Counted from the stretch's first letter, positions 27,949 through 38,700 are shown. The stretch is 44,594 nucleotides of DNA from Lactobacillus sp. S2-2 (GCF_021698855.1 NZ_WWFA01000004.1:1-44594), one strand, 5' to 3'. Translations and numbers: made by a program. The notes: generated by a model not told the origin, from the sequence alone.

Positions 27949-28485
27949 TTTTGGTTGAATTAAGATACGGTTCATTGAGTCGCCATCAATATCATGATTG
28001 ATTTTGTATCCAAATACTTTAGTTTTAGAAGGTAATTCTGTTTTATTATCGATTGTATCTTTTAATTTAAATGATTGAGTCATTGGGATACCAGCCATCT
28101 TACCTTTGAATGAAATAGATGTTTTACCATTATTATTTTTAATTTTATAAGTTAAAGTACCATTTTTATTTAAATCATGATTATTTTTGGCATCATTTTT
28201 TGTTTTATATATTTTTGAAACATTATAAACGTTTGCTTTACCGTCTTTTTTAAATTCATAAGTTTCAAATCCAGATTTGCTCTTAGAATTTAATTTTCCC
28301 TTAACATACCATAAATTATTATTTTTAGTTAGATTTGATTTAATTGAACTAGTTGAATCAATATCATTCTTAAAGGAAGCATTTTGATTTTTATGATTAT
28401 TTTGTGTTTTTCCGCATCCAGAAATAAAAATTAAGCTAATAATAGAAAGACTGATTAAAACGGAAATAAAATTATTTTTTTTCAT
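27946..28485 (-). CDS. Lipoprotein of unknown function
   Basis: This 179-residue protein has a lipoprotein signal peptide with lipobox ISGC (Cys at about residue 24). A short Asn/Lys/Ser linker follows, and then a domain of about 140 residues with alternating beta-type sequence (WYVKGKLNSK, FETYEFKKDGKANVY, GTLTYKIKNNNGKTSISF). The start has GAGGTG upstream. I do not recognise the family. The composition (Lys/Asn-rich) resembles the surface proteins at the left end. It points against the direction of replication, between pepC and cardiolipin synthase. Confidence 0.75.
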   Translation of the reverse strand: MKKNNFISVLISLSIISLIFISGCGKTQNNHKNQNASFKNDIDSTSSIKSNLTKNNNLWYVKGKLNSKSKSGFETYEFKKDGKANVYNVSKIYKTKNDAKNNHDLNKNGTLTYKIKNNNGKTSISFKGKMAGIPMTQSFKLKDTIDNKTELPSKTKVFGYKINHDIDGDSMNRILIQPK

Positions 28486-28625
28486 TTTTACACCTCACCA
28501 TAAATGTAAGTATATCATGAATAAAAAATAAAAACTAATAGGCTTAAATTGATAGTTTTAGAAAGAAATTTTTTAAAAAGTTATGTATCATAAGAGATGA
28601 AGTAAACATTAGGAGGATAATAATA

Positions 28626-30092
28626 ATGGATTGGTCGTTGTGTTTTGAAATAATAGTTGCTTTAAATGCTACTTTGGCAGTTATTACAATTTTTAGAAGA
28701 CCGCGTGATATTGCTGCAATTTGGGCATGGCTATTAGTATTAATTATATTTCCCGTTGGTGGATTTATTGTTTATGCATTCTTTGGTCGTAAATTACCGA
28801 AAAGTAAGTTATTTAAATTACAGGGAAGAGCCAAAAAAGAAGTTCAAAAAACAGTTAAGAGACAGCGTAAAGAATTAAATGAAGGTAAAATGCAGAACGT
28901 TGATAATGCTGATGTTATTTTAGAATCAAATAATTTAGTTAAGATGTTTATGAATTCTGCAATGTCTGTATTAAGTCATGGAAATAAATTAAAACTTTAT
29001 ACTACGGGTGAAGATTTATTTGGTGATATGATTAATGATATTAAAGAAGCTAAAGATTCGATTAATATTGAATTTTATACTTTTTATGCAGATAAATTAG
29101 GTCATCAAATTTTAGATGAATTAATTAAGAAGTCTAAATCTGGTGTTGATGTTAAGGTTATTTATGATTCCTGGGGTTCTAATGTAGTAAGTGGGCGATT
29201 CTTTAAACCTTTAATTGAAGCCGGTGGACATGTTGAGTCATTTTTACATACACATTCAAACTTTTTTGATTTTAGAATTAATTTTAGAGATCATCATAAG
29301 ATTGTAGTGATTGATGGTAAATACGGATATGTTGGTGGTTTTAATATTGGAGATCAATACATGGGTTGGTCAAAAAAATTTGGTCCATGGCGTGATACTA
29401 CAATTAAAGTAGAGGGATCTGGAGTATTTGGATTACAAGATCGATTTATTTTAGATTGGAATGCAAGTAATCGTGATAATCAAATTGATATTGAAGATAT
29501 GGATGTTATAAAGAAATACTTACCTACTCCAAAAGTTGCTGGAAATAGTAGTATGCAGACTGTTTCAAGTGGCCCCGATTCTGAACTAGAACAAATTAAA
29601 AAGGGTTACAATAATTTAATTGCAACCGCAAAAGAGAAAGTTTATATTAATACTCCTTATTTAATTCCCGATGAAAGTGTTTTAGATACATTAAAATCAG
29701 CCGCTTTATCTGGTGTGGATGTTAGAATTGTTATGCCTTCATTCCCAGACCATATGTTTGTTTATCGTGCTAGTCAATATTATGCAAAGATATTAGCTAG
29801 TTATGGAGTTAAAATTTATTATTATAATCAAGGATTTATGCATGCTAAAACAATTATGATTGATGACAAAGTATCATCAGTTGGTTCAGCAAACTTTGAT
29901 TATCGAAGCTTTAAATTAAACTTTGAAATTAATTCATTCATTTATGATCGTGATTTTGCTAAGCAAATGAATGATTTATTCATGGAAGATTTAAAAGTTT
30001 CAACGCTACAAACTAAACGAGAATTTGCTAAACAATCATTATGGCTAAGTTTTAAACAACAATTTAGTCGATTATTTTCACCAATTCTATAA
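28626..30092 (+). CDS. cls: Cardiolipin synthase
   Basis: This 488-residue membrane enzyme of the phospholipase D superfamily joins two phosphatidylglycerol molecules into cardiolipin and glycerol. Two N-terminal membrane helices (IVALNATLAVITIF and AIWAWLLVLIIFPVGGFIVYAFFG) precede two HxKxxxxD motifs, HHKIVVID (H223, K225, D230) and HAKTIMID (H406, K408, D413), each followed by GG.N or GS.NFD. The start has AGGAGG. The gene converges with a purine permease across a shared terminator. Confidence 0.95.
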   Translation: MDWSLCFEIIVALNATLAVITIFRRPRDIAAIWAWLLVLIIFPVGGFIVYAFFGRKLPKSKLFKLQGRAKKEVQKTVKRQRKELNEGKMQNVDNADVILESNNLVKMFMNSAMSVLSHGNKLKLYTTGEDLFGDMINDIKEAKDSINIEFYTFYADKLGHQILDELIKKSKSGVDVKVIYDSWGSNVVSGRFFKPLIEAGGHVESFLHTHSNFFDFRINFRDHHKIVVIDGKYGYVGGFNIGDQYMGWSKKFGPWRDTTIKVEGSGVFGLQDRFILDWNASNRDNQIDIEDMDVIKKYLPTPKVAGNSSMQTVSSGPDSELEQIKKGYNNLIATAKEKVYINTPYLIPDESVLDTLKSAALSGVDVRIVMPSFPDHMFVYRASQYYAKILASYGVKIYYYNQGFMHAKTIMIDDKVSSVGSANFDYRSFKLNFEINSFIYDRDFAKQMNDLFMEDLKVSTLQTKREFAKQSLWLSFKQQFSRLFSPIL

Positions 30093-30121
30093 AAAAAGCC
30101 TTCAATTTTGAAGGCTTTTTA
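30091..30121. terminator. Bidirectional terminator between cls and the purine permease
   Basis: AAAAAGCCTTCAA pairs with TTGAAGGCTTTTT around a short loop. A- and T-runs on both sides allow use from either direction. Confidence 0.9.
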
Positions 30122-30123
30122 GT

Positions 30124-31434
30124 TTATTTAGAAAGAATCCATAAGAAAATTACGAAGACAACGGCTAATCCATACATCATTGGATTAACTTCTTTACCAC
30201 GTTTTGAAGCAATCATTGTAATTGGATATGCAATTGTTCCAAGTGCAATTCCATCAGCAATACTGTAAGTGATTGGCATTCCTAAGATGATTAAGAATGC
30301 GGGAACCGCAATTTCAAATTTACTCCAATCAATTTTATTAATTGATTTAGTCATTAATACTCCAACAATAATTAACGCAGGAGCAGTAACTTGACTAGTG
30401 ATTACTCCAAGAAGAGGTGAGAAGAAAGTTGCAAGGATGAACATGATTGAAGTTATCACAACTGTAAAACCAGAACGTCCACCAACTGCAATACCGGCTG
30501 ATGATTCAACGTATGCACCGATTGGTGATGTACCTAATAATGAACCAACAAACATACTACTTGAATCCGAAGCTAAAGCACGACCAATACGAGGAATTTT
30601 GTTATTTTTAACAAATCCAGCTTGTTCAGCTAATGCAACTAAAGTACCAGCTGTATCAAAGAAAGTAACTAATAAGAAAGTAAGAACGACAATTCCTAAT
30701 TGAACTGTATTAATTTTATCTACATGAGTTACGGCAACTAAAAATGTTGATTTAATGCTTGGAATGCCAGCAACTAAACTAGAAGGGACTTTAATTAATC
30801 CAGTGAACATTCCAATAATTGAAGAAGCAAGCATTCCAATAAAAATTGCTCCAGGAACTTTTTTAATGAATAAAACAACTGAAATAATTAATCCGGCAAC
30901 AGTTAATAAAGTTGTTGGTTCAGTTAATGAACCTAATTTAACCATAGTTGAAGGATCAGATACAACTAATCCTCCATTATGAAATCCTAGAAAAGCAATA
31001 AATAATCCAATCCCAGTCCCGATTGCATATTTTAAATCTGCTGGAATTGAATCAATAATTTTTTCACGTAATTTAAATAATGTGATTACAATAAAAATTA
31101 GTGATGCAACAAATACTCCAGCAAGTGCTGTTTCCCACGGGATTTTCATTCCAATACAGACTGAGTAAGCAAAGAAAGCATTAATTCCTAAACTTGCTGA
31201 TAAAGCAAATGGATAATTAGCAACGACTCCCATTATGAAACATCCAAAAGCACTGGCTAGTGCTGTACTTGTAAAGACGGCACCTTTGTCCATCCCAGTT
31301 GCTCCTAAAACATTTGGATTAACAAATAAGATATAAGCCATTGAAATAAATGTTGTGATTCCAGCTAATGTTTCCTTTCTGAAATTAGTTCCTAATTCCT
31401 CAAAGTGAAAATAATTAGCAATTTTTTGCATCAT
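30124..31434 (-). CDS. NCS2-family guanine/hypoxanthine (purine) permease
   Basis: This 436-residue polytopic transporter matches the AzgA/PbuG-PbuO branch of the NCS2 family. It has ETLAGITTFISMAYILFVNP at the start, then NAFFAYSVC, AIGTGIGLFIAFLGF, TFFDTAGTL and GTSPIGAYVESSAGIAVGGRSG. The ATG doublet at 31432-31434 has AAAGGGG upstream. The upstream region has PurR-box-like half-sites around a good promoter (31494-31535), which fits a role in purine uptake. No purine riboswitch was seen. Confidence 0.92.
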   Translation of the reverse strand: MMQKIANYFHFEELGTNFRKETLAGITTFISMAYILFVNPNVLGATGMDKGAVFTSTALASAFGCFIMGVVANYPFALSASLGINAFFAYSVCIGMKIPWETALAGVFVASLIFIVITLFKLREKIIDSIPADLKYAIGTGIGLFIAFLGFHNGGLVVSDPSTMVKLGSLTEPTTLLTVAGLIISVVLFIKKVPGAIFIGMLASSIIGMFTGLIKVPSSLVAGIPSIKSTFLVAVTHVDKINTVQLGIVVLTFLLVTFFDTAGTLVALAEQAGFVKNNKIPRIGRALASDSSSMFVGSLLGTSPIGAYVESSAGIAVGGRSGFTVVITSIMFILATFFSPLLGVITSQVTAPALIIVGVLMTKSINKIDWSKFEIAVPAFLIILGMPITYSIADGIALGTIAYPITMIASKRGKEVNPMMYGLAVVFVIFLWILSK

Positions 31435-31494
31435 ACGAAGTTACCCCTTTTGTTTTTTAATATTGTTCGTATTTAGTACCCTTTTTACAAAATA

Positions 31495-31535
31495 ATATTA
31501 CCATGATTCGTAATTTTGTCAATAATGCGAACATT
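31495..31535 (-). promoter_or_regulatory. Promoter with PurR-box-like operator upstream of the purine permease
   Basis: On the minus strand, TTGACA (31517-31522) and TAATAT (31495-31500) have a 16-bp spacer. TTCG at 31508-31511 and CGAACATT at 31528-31535 form inverted half-sites that bracket the -35. Their spacing is like the paired PurBoxes (core CGAA) bound by Firmicute PurR. Assignment to PurR is inference. Confidence 0.45.
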
Positions 31536-31622
31536 TTGCATCCTTTTAAATTGAACTAATTGAGTTAACGATTTTAATTAAGTTTGATAAACTTAGATTA
31601 TCTATTGTAAGGGGATTTTGAA

Positions 31623-32150
31623 ATGAAAAAAGGTTTAATTATAGGAAAAAATCGTTTTCTAAATGATGATTTATCTGATGTTAATGTAATACAAGTAAAG
31701 CAAGATATAAATCTAATCAAAGATAATTTAAATAAGGTAGATTTTTTATTATTTGATTTAGATGAAGTAGATGCAGATTTAATTACAGAAGATGTAATTG
31801 ATGTAGTTTTAAAAAATCATAATAAATTTGATAAGATCATTTATTTAACAAGATTAGGGATTGATTTAGAATACGATGATCAATCATTTTCTAATCAACA
31901 GATAGATTATCAAGAGTATTTAAAACAGCAGCGTTATGCAATTAAGTTGATTGATGAATTAGAACAACCATATACGATTATTCGAATTCCAGAACTTAAA
32001 GAATCATTAACCAGAAATCCAACAATTGTTTCAGAAGGAAAAGAAATTAAGTCAGCAAATGTTTCACATGAAACAATCACAGATATTTTAGTAAAAGTTA
32101 TATTAACTAATGACTATGATAACCAGTCAATTGCAGTCTTAGATGACTAA
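31623..32150 (+). CDS. Degenerate NAD(P)-binding (atypical SDR/NmrA-like) protein
   Basis: The protein has 175 residues. A Rossmann-like start (KKGLIIGKNRFLN) lacks the GxxGxxG loop. A beta strand with KIIYLTRLGID follows, and then a segment like the YAxxLIxxxxxxYTIIRxxxL part of atypical short-chain dehydrogenases (YAIKLIDELEQPYTIIRIPEL). It is shorter than the usual 210 or so residues and probably cannot bind the dinucleotide normally. The start has AAGGGG. It lies 8 nt upstream of rexB and is probably co-transcribed with rexBA. A one-mismatch parS lies within it. Function unknown. Confidence 0.65.
   Translation: MKKGLIIGKNRFLNDDLSDVNVIQVKQDINLIKDNLNKVDFLLFDLDEVDADLITEDVIDVVLKNHNKFDKIIYLTRLGIDLEYDDQSFSNQQIDYQEYLKQQRYAIKLIDELEQPYTIIRIPELKESLTRNPTIVSEGKEIKSANVSHETITDILVKVILTNDYDNQSIAVLDD
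32060..32075. other. parS: parS-like site with one mismatch inside a coding region
   Basis: TGTTTCACATGAAACA differs from parS at one central position (G9 to A). It encodes the VSHET segment of the SDR-like protein, so it could be chance or a functional intragenic site. Confidence 0.5.
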
Positions 32151-32161
32151 AGGAGTAAATG

Positions 32162-35100
32162 ATGGCAGTTCAGTTTTTATTAGGTAAAGCAGGGTTAAAT
32201 CATTTTCAAAAAATTGCCTCACTGTTAAAAGATGGGATGAAACAAGAACCAACCCATCAATTTTTTTATCTAGTCCCGAATCATATTAAATTTGAATCAG
32301 AATTAGAAACTTTAAAAGCAATTAATGAAAATAATCAAACGGTATATGCACAGGAAAAATTACAAGTCTTTTCTTTTACAAGGTTAGTTTGGTATTTTTT
32401 AAATAATACTGAGGAATACCAACAACCAATATTAAGTGATTCAGCAATTAACATTATTATTTATCAAATTTTGAGAGACCGTGAAGAAGACTTAACAATC
32501 TACCGAGGTGAAATTAATCAAACAGGGTTTATTCAACAATTAACTAGTCAGATTAAAGAAATTCAAGCTGGAAAAATTGAAAGTAATGATTTAAAAAAAT
32601 TAATTAATGATAGTCAGTTAAATTTAAATTCAGAAGTGATTAATAAACTAAATGATTTAGCAATTATTTATGAAGAATTTAATCAACGAGTTTCAGATGA
32701 TTATTTATATCACGCTGATACTTTGAAATTATTAGCTAATTATTTAAATGAAAATGATTTAAGTCAGATGAATTTTTATATTAGTGGATTTTCTCAATTT
32801 AGTGCCCAAGAATTAGAAATCGTACAAATTTTGATTGAAAAGGCTAACTATATTTTGATTGATTTTGATTTAGATCAAAAATATCCTAATCAATTACCAG
32901 AAAATCCTAATTTATTTTGGCGTTCAGCTAATTTATATTATCAACTATATAATTATGCTAAAAATCAAAATGTAAAAATAATGGTTGATCAATTTGTTGA
33001 TCAATCTGATCAAAGTGAAACAATGCAAGCTTTAGAGGATTTTTTCATTCAAAATACAGCAATGAAAAAAGATATTCAAAAATCAGAATTAAAGCAACCA
33101 GCAATTGATGTTATGGAAGCTAATTCGACTTACATGGAATTACAAATTGTGACTAATCAAATTAAACAAATGGTAGCGACTGGAAATTATCGTTATTCTG
33201 ATTTTATTTTGATTACTAAAGATTTAAATCAATATCGTAATATTATTCAACCAATTTTTGAAATGCAGCAAATCCCTCATTTTGAAGATATTCAAAAGAC
33301 GATGGATTCTCATCCATTAGTTGAATTTATTGATGCTTTATTTTCAATTGATCGTGGTTCAAATAAAAGAAATTATCGTTATCAAGATGTAATGAGACTA
33401 TTAAAAACAGAATTGTTAGTTCCAAAAATTGATCAAGATACCTTTATGGAGATTAATGAATTTCGGGATGATTTAGCTATTACCGAAAATTATGTTTTAA
33501 AGAATGGTTATGAAGGCAGTCGTTGGACGCAAAAAGATGATTGGCAATATTTATTTGTTGCAGATAATACCACTGGAATTTTGACAGATAAGAATCGTGA
33601 AATGTCAGCCAAAATTAATGTAATTAAGCATTTAATCCAAGAAAAATTACCGTCATTTTTCAAAAAAATTAATCATGCTAAAACAATTCAAGAAGCAATT
33701 ACGTTGTTATATCAATTTTTGATTGAAAACGGAATTGTTGAACGATTAAAAATTTGGCAGCAACATTCGCTTGATCACAATCGACTTCAAGAAGCGGATC
33801 AATCTGAACAAGTTTGGAATACTTTTTGTAGTTTATTAGATGATTTTGTTGAATTTATTGGTGATAAACCATTTATTCAAGATGACTTTTTAAATCTTTT
33901 AAAAGCTGGTTTTTCTGGAGCTAGTTACTCACAAATTCCTTCAACGATTGACCAAGTTGCAATCAGTGAAACTGGAATGGTGCAAATGAGAGATAAAAAA
34001 ATGGTGTTTATGATTGGATCAAATGATGATAATATGCCGGGAACAGTTGAAAATACTAGTTTATTGAATGATATTGATCGTGAACAAATCACACCAGGAT
34101 TATCAGAAGACCAATTTTTAAATGATAACAGTGAATTACAGATGGCCAATGAACCATTTATGAATTACTTAGCCTTTATGAATGCAAAAGAAAAAATTGT
34201 TTTTTCCTATAGTAAAGGTGGAGATACGGAACAGAATAAACAAATATCTCCATATGTAAAAGCGATTATGCATCATTTTTCACTTGAAAAGGTGGAAGTG
34301 AAAGATAATCCTAAAGTTGAAAACAGTAATGAATATTTAGGTTCAAAAAGAATAACATTATCAAATTTAGTTAAGATTGCACTAGATAGTAAAACTCGAT
34401 CAATTCCACTTGGAGCTTTTTGGAGTAATGTTTATCAAAAATTAGTGAACGATGTTAATTATTATCAATTAACTAATAAGTTGTTAGGTGGATTGAATTA
34501 TAAAAATGAACCAGAAGCATTAAATCAAGAAATTGTGACGGAACTTTATGGAAATGAATTAAATACATCCATTTCTCGCTTGGAAGAATTTTATTCTAAT
34601 CCATATGAGTATTTCTTAAAGTATGGACTGAAATTAAAAGAACGAGATGTTTTTGAATTGTCAGCTGCTAGTACCGGACAATTTTTCCATGAATCATTAG
34701 ATTTGATTTTAAAAACGGTTCGTAAGAGAAATCAACGCTTAGAAGATTTTAATGAACAACAAATTAAAAATCTAGTTAATGAAGTAAATCAACAAATTTT
34801 AATGAATGATGAAAATATGCAATATGAAATTTTGAAAAGTTCAAAAAGAATGAGTTATATTTCTAATCAATTATTAAAAACAATTCAACGAATGACAAAG
34901 ACCCTAGGAGAACAGTTCAAACGAACTAAAATGCAACCAATTCAAACGGAAGTAACTTTTGGAAATGTTGGTGGCAAGAATGGTGATTTAAAGCCACTAG
35001 AATTTCAATTAGATACGGGACAAGTAGTTAAAGTTCGTGGGCGAATTGATCGAATTGATGAATTAGCTACAGATGATACAAATTATCTTGGAATTGTTGA

Positions 35101-35716
35101 TTACAAATCAGGACAAAAATCAATTGATCTAGCAAAAGCCTATGATGGAATTGCAATGCAAATGATGACATATTTAGATGCTTTGAAAATTAATTTAGAT
35201 GAATTATCAACTTCTCAAAAAGCTAAATTAGCAGGAGCATTGTATTTACAAATCAGTAATCCAATTTTAAAGGATGATGGAAAAAATAATTATTTTGATC
35301 CAGAGCAAATTGAAAAAGCAGTTATCAAAGAGCAAAAGTACAATGGATTATTAGTGAATGATCAAGAATTCTTAGATAGTCTTTTTTCTGATCATACTGA
35401 TGAAGTTTATCCATTACAGAAAAAGAAAGACGGAGATTTGTCAAAACAAAGTGCTAAATCAGTTATTTTACCTGATGATTTAGATCGTCTATTAGAACAT
35501 ACTGAAAAGAAAATTAAAGAAGCTGGAGAACGAATCTACGCTGGAGAAATTAAATTAGCACCTATGAAATATAAGCAAGAAACTGCACTCCAATTTTCAG
35601 AATATAAATCAGTGATGCAATTTGATCCAATGTTAACTGAAAATAATTATCGAGAAGTTGAAGCATATGACCAACAAAAAGTTCTGGACTTATTAAGAGA
35701 GGAGGGTAATCAATAA
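32162..35716 (+). CDS. rexB: ATP-dependent nuclease subunit RexB (AddB-type)
   Basis: This 1184-residue subunit of the RexAB helicase-nuclease processes double-strand breaks for RecA. It has an N-terminal inactive helicase-like part (FLLGKAGLNHF, lacking a full GKT Walker A). The C-terminal PD-(D/E)XK nuclease domain includes STGQFFHESLD and GIVDYKSGQ (D980, K982). It contains a single cysteine, in TFCSLL. The iron-sulphur cluster cysteines of Bacillus AddB are therefore absent, and the SRLEEFYSNPYEYF segment has Asn where CPF is usual. I choose the second of two ATGs (AGGAG 6 nt upstream). Its stop overlaps the rexA ATG (TAATG). Confidence 0.92.
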   Translation: MAVQFLLGKAGLNHFQKIASLLKDGMKQEPTHQFFYLVPNHIKFESELETLKAINENNQTVYAQEKLQVFSFTRLVWYFLNNTEEYQQPILSDSAINIIIYQILRDREEDLTIYRGEINQTGFIQQLTSQIKEIQAGKIESNDLKKLINDSQLNLNSEVINKLNDLAIIYEEFNQRVSDDYLYHADTLKLLANYLNENDLSQMNFYISGFSQFSAQELEIVQILIEKANYILIDFDLDQKYPNQLPENPNLFWRSANLYYQLYNYAKNQNVKIMVDQFVDQSDQSETMQALEDFFIQNTAMKKDIQKSELKQPAIDVMEANSTYMELQIVTNQIKQMVATGNYRYSDFILITKDLNQYRNIIQPIFEMQQIPHFEDIQKTMDSHPLVEFIDALFSIDRGSNKRNYRYQDVMRLLKTELLVPKIDQDTFMEINEFRDDLAITENYVLKNGYEGSRWTQKDDWQYLFVADNTTGILTDKNREMSAKINVIKHLIQEKLPSFFKKINHAKTIQEAITLLYQFLIENGIVERLKIWQQHSLDHNRLQEADQSEQVWNTFCSLLDDFVEFIGDKPFIQDDFLNLLKAGFSGASYSQIPSTIDQVAISETGMVQMRDKKMVFMIGSNDDNMPGTVENTSLLNDIDREQITPGLSEDQFLNDNSELQMANEPFMNYLAFMNAKEKIVFSYSKGGDTEQNKQISPYVKAIMHHFSLEKVEVKDNPKVENSNEYLGSKRITLSNLVKIALDSKTRSIPLGAFWSNVYQKLVNDVNYYQLTNKLLGGLNYKNEPEALNQEIVTELYGNELNTSISRLEEFYSNPYEYFLKYGLKLKERDVFELSAASTGQFFHESLDLILKTVRKRNQRLEDFNEQQIKNLVNEVNQQILMNDENMQYEILKSSKRMSYISNQLLKTIQRMTKTLGEQFKRTKMQPIQTEVTFGNVGGKNGDLKPLEFQLDTGQVVKVRGRIDRIDELATDDTNYLGIVDYKSGQKSIDLAKAYDGIAMQMMTYLDALKINLDELSTSQKAKLAGALYLQISNPILKDDGKNNYFDPEQIEKAVIKEQKYNGLLVNDQEFLDSLFSDHTDEVYPLQKKKDGDLSKQSAKSVILPDDLDRLLEHTEKKIKEAGERIYAGEIKLAPMKYKQETALQFSEYKSVMQFDPMLTENNYREVEAYDQQKVLDLLREEGNQ

Positions 35717-38700
35717 TGGAATATACAAAAGAACAACATCAAGCAGTTTATGGTGAGTTTGATGGGGATGTATTAGTATCAGCCTCCGCAGGTTCTGGTA
35801 AGACGAGAGTTTTGGTTGATCGAGTAGTTAATAAGTTAATTAACGGAGTTAGTATCGATAACTTAATTATTGTTACTTTCACCAAGGCAGCGGCTAAAGA
35901 AATGCGTGATCGAATTCAACAAGCGTTACGTGAAAAAATTAATGAAGAATCAGATTTTGAATTACAAAAACACTTATTAAATCAAATTCGAAAATTACCA
36001 ATTGCAAATATTTCAACCCTAGATGCCTTTTGTCAAAAAGTGGTTCAAAATAATTATTTTACAATTGATTTAGATCCTAATTTTCGAATTTTAACTGATC
36101 AAACTGAACAATTAATGTTACGAGAACAAGTCTGGGATGATTTACGTGAATCGTTATATGCTAATGATGAAAATAATGAATTTGCAGAATTAACTGAAAA
36201 TTTTTCTAATGATCGAAGTGATGATGGATTAACTGAAACTATTATGAAAATATATGATTTTGCTCAAGTTAATCAAAATCCAACTGAATGGTTAGATAAT
36301 TTACCCGATTTTTATGATGTGGGAGATGATTTATCAGCTAGTGATGTATATCAAAAGTATTTATTGAAAATTGTTCAAGATGAATTAATAACTTTTCAAA
36401 AAGAAATTAATGATTCACTTGAAATTGCTAAAATGAATAATTTAGTAAATCAAATTGATGATATTCAAAAAAAAGCCAATGTAATTGATGAATTGTTAAA
36501 TTCTTTAAGCACTTTTGATTATTCTCAGTTAAAAGAAAAATTAGATTATTTAAATTCAATCAAATTAAATCGCAGAGAAGCTAAATACAGTGATGAAGAA
36601 AAAGCAGCACGTAAGATAGCACATAACCAGCAAAAAGATGCGAGTGATGCGTTTAAAGATGCAGTTTATGCTAAATTCTTTTTAAATAGTGAAGCTGAAA
36701 ATCAACAAATATCACAAAAGGCACTAAAATTAGTCAGACAATTAAGTGAAATTGTTAAACAATTTAGTGATGCTTATTTAGCAAAGAAAAAGCAATTACA
36801 TGCATTTGAATTTATTGATATTGAACACTTTGCTTTTGATATTTTAGCTGGTGATGCTCCACAATCCATTAATGTTCGCGAAAATTATCAAAATCGAATT
36901 AATGAAATTTTGATTGATGAATATCAAGATAATAATCGTCTACAAGATGCAATTTTGTCGACTATTAAAAATCCTAATCATCCCAATATGTTTATGGTAG
37001 GTGATGTTAAGCAATCAATTTATCAATTCAGATTAGCTGATCCATCAATGTTTATTGATAAAATGGAAAATTATCAAAATGATAATGATAATCAATTAAT
37101 TACTTTAGCGGATAATTTTCGTTCTGAAAAAAATATTGATGATTTTACTAACTTAATTTTTTCTCAAATTATGGACAAAGAATTAGGTGAGATTAATTAT
37201 ACTGGCAAAGCTAATCTTCAATTTGGAGCTACTTATTATCCAAGTGAGGCTAAGCGACAAACTGAAATTATGTTATATGAAACAGATGATAAAAATGATC
37301 AAATTGAAAATGAACGATTAGAAATCCAAGATGGTGCTCATGGACAAGTTGAAATGATTTCACAAAAAATTCGCCATCTAATTGATGACGAAACAATGAT
37401 TTATGATCGTGAACAAAAAATTATGCGACCAATTCTGTTTTCTGATATTTCGATTTTGTCTGCTACAAGAAATAATAATTTAGTAATTGCTGATGTTTTT
37501 GAAAAATATCAAATTCCAGTTGATATTAATGGATCACAAAGTTACTTTAAAACAACTGAAATGCAAATTATGATGGCATTATTATCAATTATTGATAATC
37601 CATATCAAGATATTCCTTTAGCAGCTGTTTTACGTTCACCCATGATTGGGATGAATGAAAATCAAATGGCTTACTTGAGAATTAATCATAAAACAGGTGA
37701 TTATTTTGAAGCATTATTAGATTTTTATCATAATTATGAACAAATGAACCAAACTGAATTTTCTGAACAAGTATTTCAAAAAGTGAAAACTTTTATTGAA
37801 CAATTAGATCATTTTAAAGAGTATGCCAAACAACATGAGCTGGCAGAATTAATCTGGGAAATTTATGATCGAACTGGATTTTTAGATTACGTGGGAGCAA
37901 TGCCAGCAGGAGAAAAGCGACAAGCTAACTTACATGCTTTATATAATCGTGCGACTGAATATGAAAATAGTAGTTTTAAAGGATTATTTGCTTTTATTCG
38001 TTTTGTTGAAAAACTTCAAGCAAATGATGATGATTTAGCACAAGCTGAATCAGATACTGATGATAATTCTGTCAAAGTTATGACAATTCATGGAAGTAAA
38101 GGATTAGAATTCCCAGTCGTTTTCTTAATGGATGCTACTCATCAATTTAATAAGTCAGATACTAGAAGTAAATATCTTTTAGATGATCAATTAGGTTTAG
38201 GAATTAAATATTTAAATCAAACAACTAGAGTTCAAAATGAAACTTTACAAGATCTAATTATTAAAAATAAAAAAACTGATGCAATGTTAGCAGAACAAAT
38301 GCGTCAATTATATGTTGCATTAACTAGAACTGAGCAATATCTAATTATTACAGGTACTTTAAAACATAAGACTCAAGAAAAAGTTTTAGAAGAATGGCAA
38401 AAAGATGCCAAGACAGATGCATTGCTATTAGATAAATCTAATCGAAAGAAAGCTAATAGTTTTATTGATTGGATTGGACCAGCTTTAGTTCGCCATCCTA
38501 ATTTTATTGAAACTTATGGTGAAAATAGTGATGTTGGACAGTTAGGTGATAATCCAGCACGTTTTAATTTGAGTTTTATTAGTGCAAAAGAATTACAGGA
38601 TTATCAAAATCAACCAGTATCAGTTAATAATAATGAATGGTTAACTGAATTAGAACAAAAATTAAAAGATAATACAGTTGTTTCAGACTCATTGGTTGAT

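Noticed and set aside
31435-31622. Purine riboswitch upstream of the NCS2 permease
   Set aside because: The conserved aptamer core and the paired stems were not found. Only promoter and CGAA motifs are visible.
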